Of a DNA stretch of 64,000 bases, positions 8,682 through 17,452 are shown in pieces. The stretch comes from Rhizobium sp. BK316 (GTDB lineage Bacteria; Pseudomonadota; Alphaproteobacteria; Rhizobiales; Rhizobiaceae), in NCBI RefSeq assembly GCF_014193695.1, contig NZ_JACHZR010000002.1, forward strand, positions 620,001-684,000, written 5' to 3'. Every line of letters starts with the position of its first letter. Positions within the stretch are counted from its first letter, which is position 1. Below the pieces are notes generated by a model that did no database searches, was not told where the DNA came from, and saw only the letters and a program-made list of their open reading frames with translations. The position numbers and the translations under genes were made by a program.

Positions 8682-10448
8682 TTATGCCCCCTCGCCATCA
8701 ATGAGCGTCAAGGCCGGGCCGGGGGCTGAACGCAGCGGCTTTGGTTGACGTTGCTGGATCGATTTGAGAATCGCATCACGAGGTCCGAAACCCTTTGCGA
8801 CGCCGTTTTCCATGACGAGCAGAAGGTCAACGAGCGCGAGAATATTGCTTCGATGAGCGACGATCAGCACGATCCCGCCGCGGGCGCGGACGCCTGCTAT
8901 GGCCTTGGCAAGGGCAATATCGCCTTCTCCGTCAAGGTTAGAATTCGGCTCGTCCAGCACGACCAGGAAAGGGTCGCGATAGAGAGCGCGAGCGAGCGCA
9001 ATTCTCTGGCGCTGGCCGCCCGACAGATTGAGACCGCCATCGCCGACCTCTGTCTCATAACCGTTCGGAAGTCTGACAATCATGTCATGGACACCGGCGG
9101 CCTGAGCTGCTGCGACAATCGCAGCGTGGTCCGGCTCAGGTTCCAGGCGCGCAATATTGTCCGCGATGGTACCGGGAAGGAGATTGGAGCTTTGAGGCAT
9201 ATAGCCAATATGCCTGCCACGTTCGTCATCCGGCCATTGATCAAGGCTTGCGCCATCCAGACGGACGGCTCCCCGTGCCAAGGGCCAAACGCCTGTGATC
9301 GCCCGTGCCAACGTCGATTTTCCGGAAGCGCTCGGTCCGATGATACCGACAACCGTTCCTTGATCAGCGCGAAACGTCACGCTCTGCACGGTCATGCGGC
9401 GGTCGCCGGGCGGCGACGTGAAAACCGCATCAACCGTGAGCGACGACGACGGAGGAGGAAGCGTGGTCCGTGATTGCTCCTGGGGAAACAAGAGCATCGC
9501 CTCTTTCAGCCGAAGCCAAGCCTGCCGTGCGGCCAAGAGGCCTTTCCAGTTGCCGATGACTTGTTCGATCGGCGATAGCGCGCGGGAGACGATAATCGAG
9601 GCAGCGACGATTGATCCAGCCGACATGTCTCCCTGGATCACCAGATAAGCGCCGAGCGCCAGCGACCCTGATTGAACAATGTAACGTACAGTTTTCGACA
9701 TCCCCGAAAACAGACCGGCGATATCGCCTATCTGACGCTGGATAGTCGTGTAATGTCGGTGTGCCTCATCCCATCGCGTCGCGGCCCGGCTCGTCATTCC
9801 CATTGCGGCCATTGCCTCCGCATTGGCGTGCGAGGCTTCGCCAAAGCGGTTACGCCGCGCGACGGCTGTCGCGGCCTGTCTCGTCAACGAGCGGGTTCGC
9901 CAATCTGTCAGAACGGTCAGCCCTGTCAGAACGATCATGGCGCCAGCGGCAAGCCATCCGATCGTTGGATGTAACAAGAAGCAGACGGAGAGGTACACGG
10001 GGATCCAGGGGAGATCGAAAAGGGCGGCAAGGCCGGGACCGGCCATAAAAGCCCGTATCTGGTCGGCTTCCTGGGCAGGTCTCAACGCATCGCCGCCATT
10101 GCGTAGACGCAATGGCGATCCTGCAACGATGGCAAATACGCGCTGCGTGAGCTTCGCATCCAGCGTCCCGGCGATGCGATTCATCGCGCGGCCGCGGATG
10201 ATGTCGAGAAGACCTGAAAAAACATAAAGACCGCCGGCAAGTAGCATCAAGGCGATCAGGGTGGGGATGCTACCGCTCGGGATGGCGCGGTCGTAAACCT
10301 CCAGCATGAAAAGCGGAGCTGTGAAGCCGAGAATATTGATGATTCCCGAAAAGACCGCTGCGCCGGCAATAGGCCATGAAAGGATTCCGAGAGCTCCGCC
10401 GGGAACTTCGCGATCGTGAATTGGCATGCCCGTCCCCGAAATTCTCAT
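8682..10448 (-). CDS. Type I secretion ABC exporter, permease/ATPase (PrsD-like)
   Basis: A 588-residue fused membrane/ATPase exporter. The N-terminal membrane domain (about 20-290) has six helices and no C39 peptidase domain, as in PrtD/PrsD exporters of RTX proteins. The ATPase has Walker A GPSASGKST, signature LSGGQRQR, Walker B FLVVLDEPN and a final switch His in VAHR. The first ATG (10448) abuts an AGAGGA; an ATG seven codons later (10427) is an alternative start. It is likely the first structural gene of the operon, with the HlyD adaptor following after 3 bases. A short LuxR-type gene lies 160 bases upstream on the same strand. Confidence 0.9.
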   Translation of the reverse strand: MRISGTGMPIHDREVPGGALGILSWPIAGAAVFSGIINILGFTAPLFMLEVYDRAIPSGSIPTLIALMLLAGGLYVFSGLLDIIRGRAMNRIAGTLDAKLTQRVFAIVAGSPLRLRNGGDALRPAQEADQIRAFMAGPGLAALFDLPWIPVYLSVCFLLHPTIGWLAAGAMIVLTGLTVLTDWRTRSLTRQAATAVARRNRFGEASHANAEAMAAMGMTSRAATRWDEAHRHYTTIQRQIGDIAGLFSGMSKTVRYIVQSGSLALGAYLVIQGDMSAGSIVAASIIVSRALSPIEQVIGNWKGLLAARQAWLRLKEAMLLFPQEQSRTTLPPPSSSLTVDAVFTSPPGDRRMTVQSVTFRADQGTVVGIIGPSASGKSTLARAITGVWPLARGAVRLDGASLDQWPDDERGRHIGYMPQSSNLLPGTIADNIARLEPEPDHAAIVAAAQAAGVHDMIVRLPNGYETEVGDGGLNLSGGQRQRIALARALYRDPFLVVLDEPNSNLDGEGDIALAKAIAGVRARGGIVLIVAHRSNILALVDLLLVMENGVAKGFGPRDAILKSIQQRQPKPLRSAPGPALTLIDGEGA

Positions 10449-10607
10449 TCCTCTTTGAGGTAGAATTAAATCTTTAGGCGAATCTTTCTGGCATGCAATC
10501 TATGAGGAGTCATGTATTTTCGAGGTTAATTGTATGATTTTATACGCTAAGTGAGATTTTCTCAAAAATGGGTTTCTCCGAAATTTGGGATTTCATTCTT
10601 CCGTTCA

Positions 10608-10922
10608 TCAAATCACAGGACTTATTTCGTCGAGGATCGTGCCAACAGAAAACGATAAATTCAGTAGAAGTAGAAAGCTGGCGTGTATCATTCCGCTTCT
10701 GAGAGCTTTGGCGGCAGCCTCAACTCTTGACTGAGCGCGTAAGCGCTGACGTGCGCGGGTGAGATGCATGCGTACGGTATGTATCGAAAGGCCCAGCCTC
10801 CTTGCGATCTCCGCATCCTTGAGTCCATTCAAGTAGAGTTGGAGGCATCGCCGCTCCTGACGGCTGAGTTGTTCGCCGCCAGTTGCGGGCTTTTTATCGT
10901 GAAGAGTTTGCAGTCCAGTCAT
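10608..10922 (-). CDS. Short LuxR-type HTH protein with hydrophobic C-terminal tail
   Basis: A 104-residue protein made almost only of a GerE/LuxR DNA-binding domain (about 18-70: LSRQERRCLQLYLNGLKDAE, then IHTVRMHLTRARQRLR). There is no receiver, PAS or autoinducer domain. The C-terminus (about 79-95, ASFLLLLNLSFSVGTIL) is strongly hydrophobic and could be a membrane anchor. It lies upstream of, and in the same direction as, the type I secretion genes, so it is the probable local regulator. The start follows a modest ribosome site; no other start is better. Confidence 0.72.
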   Translation of the reverse strand: MTGLQTLHDKKPATGGEQLSRQERRCLQLYLNGLKDAEIARRLGLSIHTVRMHLTRARQRLRAQSRVEAAAKALRSGMIHASFLLLLNLSFSVGTILDEISPVI

Positions 10923-11435
10923 GAATTTTCTCCTGCGCTACGGATGAGATGCTTTATTTGGACTACCGGAGATAGCATGCGCAATGCAACTTATGAATGA
11001 CTATTATTCACGATCGTATCGTTAAACGGGCTTTCCGCCGGCGAAGGTGTAAAAGCTGAGCGCACGGGCGGAGGCAGTCGGTTGCGCCTCCCTGACGGCC
11101 GTCATGCCGAGGCACTGGCTGTCTTACCATCGGTCTTGGTCATGGCGCCTTTCCCTCCGGGGAATAGGTGACGTTGAACATCACCAGTCTGCCATGGCCG
11201 CCCTCTTTAGGAAATTTGCAGAACCTTCAGCACTCTACCCCCGCCAGCCGTTCGAACATCCGATTCCGTTTTGACCCAATAGAATGCTGCAAGCTAGCCA
11301 AGACAGAATCTAAGAAATGACCATCCATTTTTGGTGGAATCCTTCTTCCTGAGGCTGTGGAGAGGGAGGATTCTCACTTTCTGTTAAACATGCGGTGCTA
11401 GCCTTTTCCCAATCAAGACTGAGGGGACTAAGGCC
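10923..11435. other. Intergenic region, 513 bp, regulatory plus possible tiny ORFs
   Basis: This separates the divergent LuxR-type gene (minus) and the PilZ-like gene (plus), so it must hold both promoters. On the minus strand a GGAGG precedes a 13-codon frame (11143 to 11102). Its stop overlaps in ATGA fashion the start of a 27-codon frame (11105 to 11022). No other feature is supported. Confidence 0.4.
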
Positions 11436-11849
11436 ATGGCCGCATCGAATCCAACACCTCCGAAATCGCACTTCCTGGCGAAGGAAGAATCTTTCATGTA
11501 CGACCGCGAATCGCGGTTCAAGATGGAAGACACGATGAACGCGGCGCGCATCGAATATACGGAAAAGGGCGTCATGCACGCCGCCTCGCGCCGCTGCGAT
11601 ATCGTCCGTATATCCATGAGCAGCGCGATCCTCGCGATCCTCACGCAGTATACGCTGCCGAAGCAGTTCTATCTGGATATTCCGGACGCCCGCATTACCA
11701 AGGTGGGTTGCCTGCTGATGAAGACCTTCCCGAACAACACGATCGAAGTTCGCTTCCTGCGCCTGCTGACGCAGAAGGAGCTGAACAAGATCTTCGTCTA
11801 CAGCACGCACCCGGCTCACAAGGATTATGTCCTCGATATCCGCGCGTAA
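11436..11849 (+). CDS. Small protein with degenerate PilZ-like domain
   Basis: A 137-residue soluble protein. The segment [15 protein letters not shown] (about residues 52-66) has the spacing of the PilZ RxxxR ... D/NxSxxG c-di-GMP signature, but the motif is eroded: no second Arg pair and no Gly. The flanking predicted beta strands fit a PilZ fold. I recognise this type from rhizobial genomes but not a function. It is a single-gene unit ending at a strong terminator. If the eroded motif is real, it may have lost c-di-GMP binding. Confidence 0.6.
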   Translation: MAASNPTPPKSHFLAKEESFMYDRESRFKMEDTMNAARIEYTEKGVMHAASRRCDIVRISMSSAILAILTQYTLPKQFYLDIPDARITKVGCLLMKTFPNNTIEVRFLRLLTQKELNKIFVYSTHPAHKDYVLDIRA

Positions 11850-11876
11850 CAGTCTCGCGTCTCGCTGGATATGAAA

Positions 11877-11908
11877 AACCCGCGGTTCCGGCCGCGGGTT
11901 TTTCTTTT
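11877..11908. terminator. Bidirectional rho-independent terminator
   Basis: The stem is AACCCGCGG/CCGCGGGTT (11877-11885 with 11892-11900), with a 6-base loop. It is followed by TTTTCTTTT on the plus strand and TTTCAT on the minus strand. It sits between the convergent PilZ-like gene and edd, so it can end both transcripts. Confidence 0.9.
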
Positions 11909-11925
11909 GCATCGATGAGGGGATG

Positions 11926-13752
11926 TCAGTGGGCGTGGAAGAGCACGCTGGCACCCTGGTCGGACGGGCCGACCGCATGGCGGAACGGCGCGAAGAGCTC
12001 GCGGCCCATGCCGAATTCATTGTCCGAGAGATCGATGGTCACAGGTTCGCGTTCGGCCATATCGGCGGCATCGACCAGAACTTCAAGCGTACCCCTGATG
12101 GCGTCGAGACGGATGATATCGCCGTCTTTGATACGCGCGATCGGCCCGCCATCGACGGCTTCCGGCGTGACATGGATCGCCGCCGGCACTTTGCCGGATG
12201 CGCCGGACATACGCCCGTCGGTGAGCAATGCCACGCGGAAACCGCGGTCCTGCAGTACGCCGAGTGGTGGGGTCAGCTTGTGCAATTCCGGCATGCCGTT
12301 GGCCTTCGGTCCCTGGAAGCGCACGACGGCAACGAAGTCACGATTCAGCTTGCCTTCCTTGAAGGCGTCCTGCAGCTCCTGCTGGCTGTGGAAGATAACA
12401 GCCGGTGCTTCGATGATGTGGCGCTCGGCCTTGACCGCGGAGATCTTGATGACCGCCTTGCCGAGGTTGCCGCGCAGCATCTTCAAGCCGCCATTTGCCT
12501 GGAAGGGCGCCTCGATGCTGGCGAGCACCTTCGGATCGTGGCTCTTCTCCGGCGAAGGCTGACGCACGACCGCGCCGTTTTCGCCGAGCTGTGCATCGAC
12601 CGTATAGGCTTCGAGACCCTGGCCGAAGACGGTGCGCACGTCGTCATGCACGAGTCCCTGCTTCAACAGTTCCTTGATGAGGAAGCCCATGCCGCCGGCC
12701 GCCTGGAAGTGGTTCACGTCTGCAAGACCGTTCGGATAGACACGGGCGAGCAGCGGGATCAGTTCCGAAAGCTCGGCAATGTCCTGCCAGGTCAGCACGA
12801 TGCCGCCGGCGCGCGCCATGGCGACGAGGTGCATCGTGTGGTTCGTCGATCCGCCGGTCGCATGCAGGCCGACAACGCCGTTGACAACAGAGCGTTCGTC
12901 GATCATCTCGCCGGCCGGTGTGAATTCGTTGCCGAGCGCGGTAATGGCGAGCGCCCGCTTGGCTGCCTCGCGCGTCAGCGCTTCGCGCAGCGGCGTGCCG
13001 GGATTGACGAAGGAGGAGCCCGGCATATGGAAGCCCATGATCTCCATCAGCATCTGGTTGGAATTGGCCGTGCCGTAGAAAGTGCAGGTGCCGGGGCCGT
13101 GATAGGACTTGGATTCGGCTTCCAGCAGCTCGGCGCGGCCGACCTTGCCCTCGGCAAAGAGCTGGCGCACGCGTGACTTCTCGTCGTTCGGCAGGCCCGA
13201 GGTCATCGGGCCGGCCGGAATGAAGATCGCCGGCAGGTGGCCGAAGGAAAGCGCAGCAATGACGAGGCCGGGCACGATCTTGTCGCAGACGCCGAGGAAG
13301 AGGGCGGCATCGAACATGTTGTGCGACAGGCCCACACCGGCCGCCATGGCAATCAGGTCGCGCGAAAACAGTGACAGCTCCATGCCGGGCTGGCCCTGGG
13401 TGACACCGTCGCACATGGCCGGCACACCGCCGGCAACCTGGGCGATACCGCCGGCCTGCGCCGCCGCCTCGCGGATAACAGCCGGATAGGTCTCGAACGG
13501 CTGATGAGCCGAGAGCATATCGTTATAGGCGGTGATGATGCCGAGATTGGGCACGCGGTCGCCCGCAAGTGCATCCTTCTCGGCGGGGGAACAGACGGCG
13601 AAGCCGTGGGCGAGATTGGCGCAGCCGAGAACCGAACGGTTGACGCCTTGAGAGGCGGCAGCGCGCAGGCGCTCCAGATAGCGCTCGCGGGTCGGCTTCG
13701 AGCGTTCGACAATGCGATTCGTAATCGCAGCAATGCGTGCGTGAGCGGACAT
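11926..13752 (-). CDS. edd: Edd, 6-phosphogluconate dehydratase
   Basis: A 608-residue IlvD/Edd-family iron-sulfur dehydratase. It converts 6-phosphogluconate to 2-keto-3-deoxy-6-phosphogluconate, the first committed Entner-Doudoroff step. Family features include the N-terminal [34 protein letters not shown] with a cluster-binding Cys, [13 protein letters not shown] and a C-terminal [17 protein letters not shown]. It is the third gene of zwf-pgl-edd, 68 bases after pgl. The eda aldolase is not in view. Confidence 0.96.
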   Translation of the reverse strand: MSAHARIAAITNRIVERSKPTRERYLERLRAAASQGVNRSVLGCANLAHGFAVCSPAEKDALAGDRVPNLGIITAYNDMLSAHQPFETYPAVIREAAAQAGGIAQVAGGVPAMCDGVTQGQPGMELSLFSRDLIAMAAGVGLSHNMFDAALFLGVCDKIVPGLVIAALSFGHLPAIFIPAGPMTSGLPNDEKSRVRQLFAEGKVGRAELLEAESKSYHGPGTCTFYGTANSNQMLMEIMGFHMPGSSFVNPGTPLREALTREAAKRALAITALGNEFTPAGEMIDERSVVNGVVGLHATGGSTNHTMHLVAMARAGGIVLTWQDIAELSELIPLLARVYPNGLADVNHFQAAGGMGFLIKELLKQGLVHDDVRTVFGQGLEAYTVDAQLGENGAVVRQPSPEKSHDPKVLASIEAPFQANGGLKMLRGNLGKAVIKISAVKAERHIIEAPAVIFHSQQELQDAFKEGKLNRDFVAVVRFQGPKANGMPELHKLTPPLGVLQDRGFRVALLTDGRMSGASGKVPAAIHVTPEAVDGGPIARIKDGDIIRLDAIRGTLEVLVDAADMAEREPVTIDLSDNEFGMGRELFAPFRHAVGPSDQGASVLFHAH

Positions 13753-13820
13753 GGAAAATCCCTGCCTTGTTCTGGTTCGTCTGTATCTGTTCGCCGGCTC
13801 CGGCGGCCTGTCAGGCCGTA

Positions 13821-14519
13821 TCAGGGAGCCCAGTAAATCTCGACCGGGGAAGTGGCCCGGCGCAGAATGGCGCGGATCGGCATTTCTGCCTCTTCGCCTG
13901 TACCTTCTGCCTTGGCGAGAACGTCTTTTTTACCTTCGCCCTCAATGTGGAGAATGAGCAGTTTGGCATCTTCGAGAGCGGAGAAGGTGAAGGTCAGGCG
14001 CGGTTCGCCGGCCCCTTCCGCGTCCATGGTGATGATGCCACGCGGCGTCTTTGCGTCGAGCGCGACGCTCAGATTGTTGCCGCCCGGGAAGAATGAGGCC
14101 GTATGGCCGTCGCCGCCCATGCCGAGAATGACGACATCGAAGGGGATGCCGATCTCCGCACTCTTTGCCGTCGCAAGCTTTGCAGCCTCCTCGACCGAGG
14201 CCGCCGGCTGGTAAAGCGGCACGAAACGCGCCGCCTTCGCCTTGTTCTGGAGAAGATTGGCATCGACCAGCAGATGGTTCGAGCGCGGATTGTCGGCAGG
14301 TACGAAGCGTTCGTCGACAAGCGTGATCGTCACCTTGGCCCAGTCGATATTACGCGTCGAAAGCGCCTGAAAGAAGGCCTTCGGCGTGGAACCGCCGGAA
14401 ACGGCAATGCTTGCCTCTCCACGGGCTGCGATAGCTGCCGAAAGGGCGCCGGAAACCTTGTCTGCAAGGTTGGCGGCGAGTTCGGCGGCGTTTGCGAAGG
14501 AATGCAGTGTCGATGCCAT
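13821..14519 (-). CDS. pgl: Pgl, 6-phosphogluconolactonase
   Basis: A 232-residue SugarP-isomerase/NagB-fold hydrolase. It opens 6-phosphogluconolactone made by Zwf to 6-phosphogluconate. Landmarks are [25 protein letters not shown] (the lactonase VDER motif) and [17 protein letters not shown]. The ATG at 14519 (MASTLHSF) is the start. The same frame stays open far upstream into zwf, but that extension is an out-of-frame shadow of zwf. The gap to zwf is 17 bases. Confidence 0.95.
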   Translation of the reverse strand: MASTLHSFANAAELAANLADKVSGALSAAIAARGEASIAVSGGSTPKAFFQALSTRNIDWAKVTITLVDERFVPADNPRSNHLLVDANLLQNKAKAARFVPLYQPAASVEEAAKLATAKSAEIGIPFDVVILGMGGDGHTASFFPGGNNLSVALDAKTPRGIITMDAEGAGEPRLTFTFSALEDAKLLILHIEGEGKKDVLAKAEGTGEEAEMPIRAILRRATSPVEIYWAP

Positions 14520-14536
14520 ATCTTCAGACCCTTGGA

Positions 14537-16012
14537 CTAGATGTCGTCGTGCCAGGTGCGGCCGTCGCGTTCGATCAGCGCGATGGCCTGGCTCGGACCC
14601 CAGGTGCCGGCCGTATAACCCTGCACCTGCTGGCCGGTCGATTCCCAACCCTTGAGGATCGGGTCGACCCACTGCCATGCGGCCTCGACTTCGTCGCGGC
14701 GCATGAACAGCGTCTGGTTGGAGCGGATGACGTCCATCAAGAGGCGCTCGTAGGCGTCCGGATTGCGGACGTTGAAGGCCTGGGCGAAGCTCATGTCGAG
14801 CGAGACGTTGCGCAGGCGCATGCCGCCCGGACCCGGATCCTTGATCATCAGCGACTGCTTGACGCCTTCGTCCGGCTGCAGGCGGATGATCAGCTGGTTC
14901 TGGCTGATGCGGCCGGCGGCCTGGTCGAAGACCGAGTGCGGGATCGACTTGAAGGTGATGACGATTTCCGAAACGCGACCGGCGAGACGCTTGCCGGTGC
15001 GGATGTAGAAGGGAACGCCAGCCCAACGCCAGTTGTTGATCTCGGCCTTGATGGCGACGAAGGTTTCCGTGTTCGAAACGCCGCCTTCCAGCTCTTCCAG
15101 ATAGCCCTTGACCGGGCCGCTGCCGGAAGCGCCGGCGCGGTACTGGCCGCGAACCGTCGCCTGCTCGACATTGGAAGCATTGATCGGCTTCAGCGCGCGC
15201 AGAACTTTCAGCTTTTCATCGCGAACGGCTTCCGAATCCATGGAGGAGGGGACTTCCATCGCGGTGAGGCAGAGAAGCTGCAGGATGTGGTTCTGCACCA
15301 TGTCGCGCAGTGCGCCGGCCGTGTCGTAATAACCGGCGCGGCCTTCCAGGCCGACGGATTCGGCAACGGTAATCTGCACGTGGTCGATATAATTGGCGTT
15401 CCACAGCGGCTCATAGAGCGCGTTGGCGAAGCGCAGCGCCATCAGGTTCTGCACCGTTTCCTTGCCGAGATAGTGGTCGATGCGGAAGATCTGCTCTTCC
15501 TTGAAGACGCGGCCGATATTGTCGTTGAGCTGCAGGGCCGAAGCCAGATCACGGCCGATCGGCTTTTCGACGACGATGCGGGTCGATTTGGTAATCAGCT
15601 TGTGCTCGTGGATCTTCTGCGCGATGTCGCCGAAGATGCCCGGAGCGACGGCGAGATAGAAGGCGCGCACGCGGTCCTTGCCGTCGTCGAGCAGCTTCTT
15701 CAGATGATCCCAACCGGTGTCGGTGCGGGCATCTACGGAAACGTAGTAGAGACGGGCGCAGAACTTCTCGACTTCGGCTTCGTCATATTCGCCCTTCTTC
15801 AGGTGCTCCTTGAGCGCGTCCTTGGCGAATTTGCGATATTCCTCATGCGAAAGCGGACTGCGCGAAGCGCCGATGACGCGGGTCGGTTCCGAGAACTGGC
15901 CTTCGATCTGGCGATGATACAGCGCGGGCAGAAGCTTGCGCTCGGCAAGGTCGCCGCTGCCGCCGAAGACGACGTAATCAAAAGGCTCAACGGGAATGAT
16001 CTGGCTGCTCAT
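14537..16012 (-). CDS. zwf: Zwf, glucose-6-phosphate 1-dehydrogenase
   Basis: A 491-residue enzyme, the usual length in rhizobia, that oxidises glucose-6-phosphate to 6-phosphogluconolactone with reduction of NADP. Landmarks are the N-terminal VVFGGSGDLAERKLLPALY nucleotide-binding segment, the active-site RIDHYLGKE and the substrate-binding EKPIGRDLASA. The ATG at 16012 is preferred; the frame could start at a TTG 5 codons earlier. First gene of zwf-pgl-edd, it probably supplies the promoter region for all three. Confidence 0.96.
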   Translation of the reverse strand: MSSQIIPVEPFDYVVFGGSGDLAERKLLPALYHRQIEGQFSEPTRVIGASRSPLSHEEYRKFAKDALKEHLKKGEYDEAEVEKFCARLYYVSVDARTDTGWDHLKKLLDDGKDRVRAFYLAVAPGIFGDIAQKIHEHKLITKSTRIVVEKPIGRDLASALQLNDNIGRVFKEEQIFRIDHYLGKETVQNLMALRFANALYEPLWNANYIDHVQITVAESVGLEGRAGYYDTAGALRDMVQNHILQLLCLTAMEVPSSMDSEAVRDEKLKVLRALKPINASNVEQATVRGQYRAGASGSGPVKGYLEELEGGVSNTETFVAIKAEINNWRWAGVPFYIRTGKRLAGRVSEIVITFKSIPHSVFDQAAGRISQNQLIIRLQPDEGVKQSLMIKDPGPGGMRLRNVSLDMSFAQAFNVRNPDAYERLLMDVIRSNQTLFMRRDEVEAAWQWVDPILKGWESTGQQVQGYTAGTWGPSQAIALIERDGRTWHDDI

Positions 16013-16053
16013 GAGCTTGTCTCTCAATCAGGCTTGGTTGGCGGCCGTTTTAA

Positions 16054-16067
16054 TCTAATCGATTTAA
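16054..16067. promoter_or_regulatory. Possible sugar-regulator operator upstream of zwf
   Basis: A palindromic core AATCGATT (16057-16064) with partial outer symmetry lies about 45 bases before the zwf start. A central CG in an AT-rich palindrome is typical of LacI-family operators, and zwf-edd operons are often under sugar-acid or sugar-phosphate repressors. This is inference from a short palindrome only. Confidence 0.25.
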
Positions 16068-16147
16068 AAAAGCCAGTGTGCGGTGCAATGAATCTGTCGG
16101 TCATCGGTTTTAAAGCGAATTTCCCGGAGAGGAAATCCGCAATCGAA

Positions 16148-17443
16148 CTAAAACTTGTCGCGGAGGGCAAACCACGACAGGGCAAGGAAAAGCAGCGGCG
16201 CCCGCATGCGCGCGCCGCCCGGAAAGGCGGGAATATCGAGCGCCTTGAAGAGATCGAGATCGGCCGATTTTCCCAGCACCATTTCTGCGTAGAGCTTGCC
16301 ACAGTAATTTGACAGCATGACGCCGTGGCCGGAATAACCGCCGATCGAGGTCACGCCAGGCATCACCTCGCGCACGAAAGGCTGGCGCGGCATGGTGATG
16401 CCGACCGAGCCACCCCAGGCATGGGTGATTTCGATATCCTTCAAGGCGGGATAGATTTCGGCGATCTGCCGGCGGATATGTTGCGTAATGTCCCGCGGAT
16501 TGTCCGAAGTATAAGCCTCGCGCCCGCCGAAGAGCAGCCGCCCGTCCTTCGACTTGCGGAAATAGCGCACCACGAAGCGCGAATCCGCCACCGCCTCGCC
16601 GCCCGGCAACACATTGGGAAACCGCTCAAGCGGCACGGTCGCACCGATGAAGGAGCGAATCGGCATCACATGGCTTGCTGTGACCGGTTCCAGATTGCCG
16701 ATATACCCGTTGCAGGCAATCAGCGCCCGGTCGGCGGTGATCGTGCCTCGTTCGGTTTCGATGATAACTCTGCCGCTGCCCTGACCGATCGACTTTGCCC
16801 TGGTCATTTCGAAAATATCGGCGCCGGCATTGGCAGCCACCCGGCCAAGGCCGACCAGCAGCTTCAGCGGATGGATATGGCCGGTGCCGGTATCGCGAAC
16901 GCCGCAATAGAAGCGTTTGGAGCCGAGCCGCTCCTGCGTTTCCTCACGGTCCATGAAGCGAATATGCGGGTAATCGTAGCGGAGGGCCGCGATCTCCGCA
17001 TTCTCGTAATATTCCCGCTTGTAGCTTTCCTTGTGAGCGACATTGAGCTGGCCGGGCACATAATCCAAGTCGATCTGGTGTTCGGTCGCAAAATCCATGA
17101 GATGCCGCTTGCCGTCCTCGGCGAGACCGAAAAGCGCCTTGGAGCGCTCGTAACCGATCTCCTTTTCCAGCTCTTCCGGCCACCAGCGCTGACCGGTGCC
17201 AAGTTGCCCGCCATTGCGTCCCGAGGCGCCGTCGCCGAGCCTGTTGGCCTCGATGAGCGTCACGGAGACCCCGGCTTTGGCGAGATTATAGGCGGCCTGC
17301 AGACCCGTATAACCGCCGCCGATAATAGCGACGTCACATTGCCTTGAGCCGTCGAGCGCCGGATAGTCCGGGCGCTCGTCAACTGTTGCCTGATACCAGG
17401 ATACACCGGGTGCGATGGGGCTTTGCCATGTCTCTTTCGTCAT
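16148..17443 (-). CDS. FAD-dependent oxidoreductase, gamma-glutamylputrescine oxidase-like
   Basis: A 431-residue DAO-family flavoprotein. The N-terminal Rossmann motif VAIIGGGYTGLQAAYNLA and ASGRNGGQLGTGQRWW match the PuuB/OrdL group, which oxidises gamma-glutamylputrescine to gamma-glutamylaminobutyraldehyde. The C-terminal GYSGHGVMLSNYCGKLYAE is the conserved FAD-contact end. It starts 9 bases after the glutamine-synthetase-like gene, so the two form a polyamine- or amine-degradation pair. The exact amine is not readable. Confidence 0.85.
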   Translation of the reverse strand: MTKETWQSPIAPGVSWYQATVDERPDYPALDGSRQCDVAIIGGGYTGLQAAYNLAKAGVSVTLIEANRLGDGASGRNGGQLGTGQRWWPEELEKEIGYERSKALFGLAEDGKRHLMDFATEHQIDLDYVPGQLNVAHKESYKREYYENAEIAALRYDYPHIRFMDREETQERLGSKRFYCGVRDTGTGHIHPLKLLVGLGRVAANAGADIFEMTRAKSIGQGSGRVIIETERGTITADRALIACNGYIGNLEPVTASHVMPIRSFIGATVPLERFPNVLPGGEAVADSRFVVRYFRKSKDGRLLFGGREAYTSDNPRDITQHIRRQIAEIYPALKDIEITHAWGGSVGITMPRQPFVREVMPGVTSIGGYSGHGVMLSNYCGKLYAEMVLGKSADLDLFKALDIPAFPGGARMRAPLLFLALSWFALRDKF

Positions 17444-17452
17444 GGCGGTCCC

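Noticed and set aside
13821..15026. Longer version of pgl extending into zwf
   Set aside because: The extra N-terminal 169 residues are an Arg/Pro-rich out-of-frame reading of zwf. The enzyme starts naturally at the ATG at 14519.
14492..16312. Open frame of over 600 codons antisense to zwf
   Set aside because: It lies entirely opposite a certain enzyme gene, has no ribosome site and no family features. High G+C third positions create long antisense frames throughout this window (also at 1998-3656, 20744-22510, 46616-48151 and 49152-50897).
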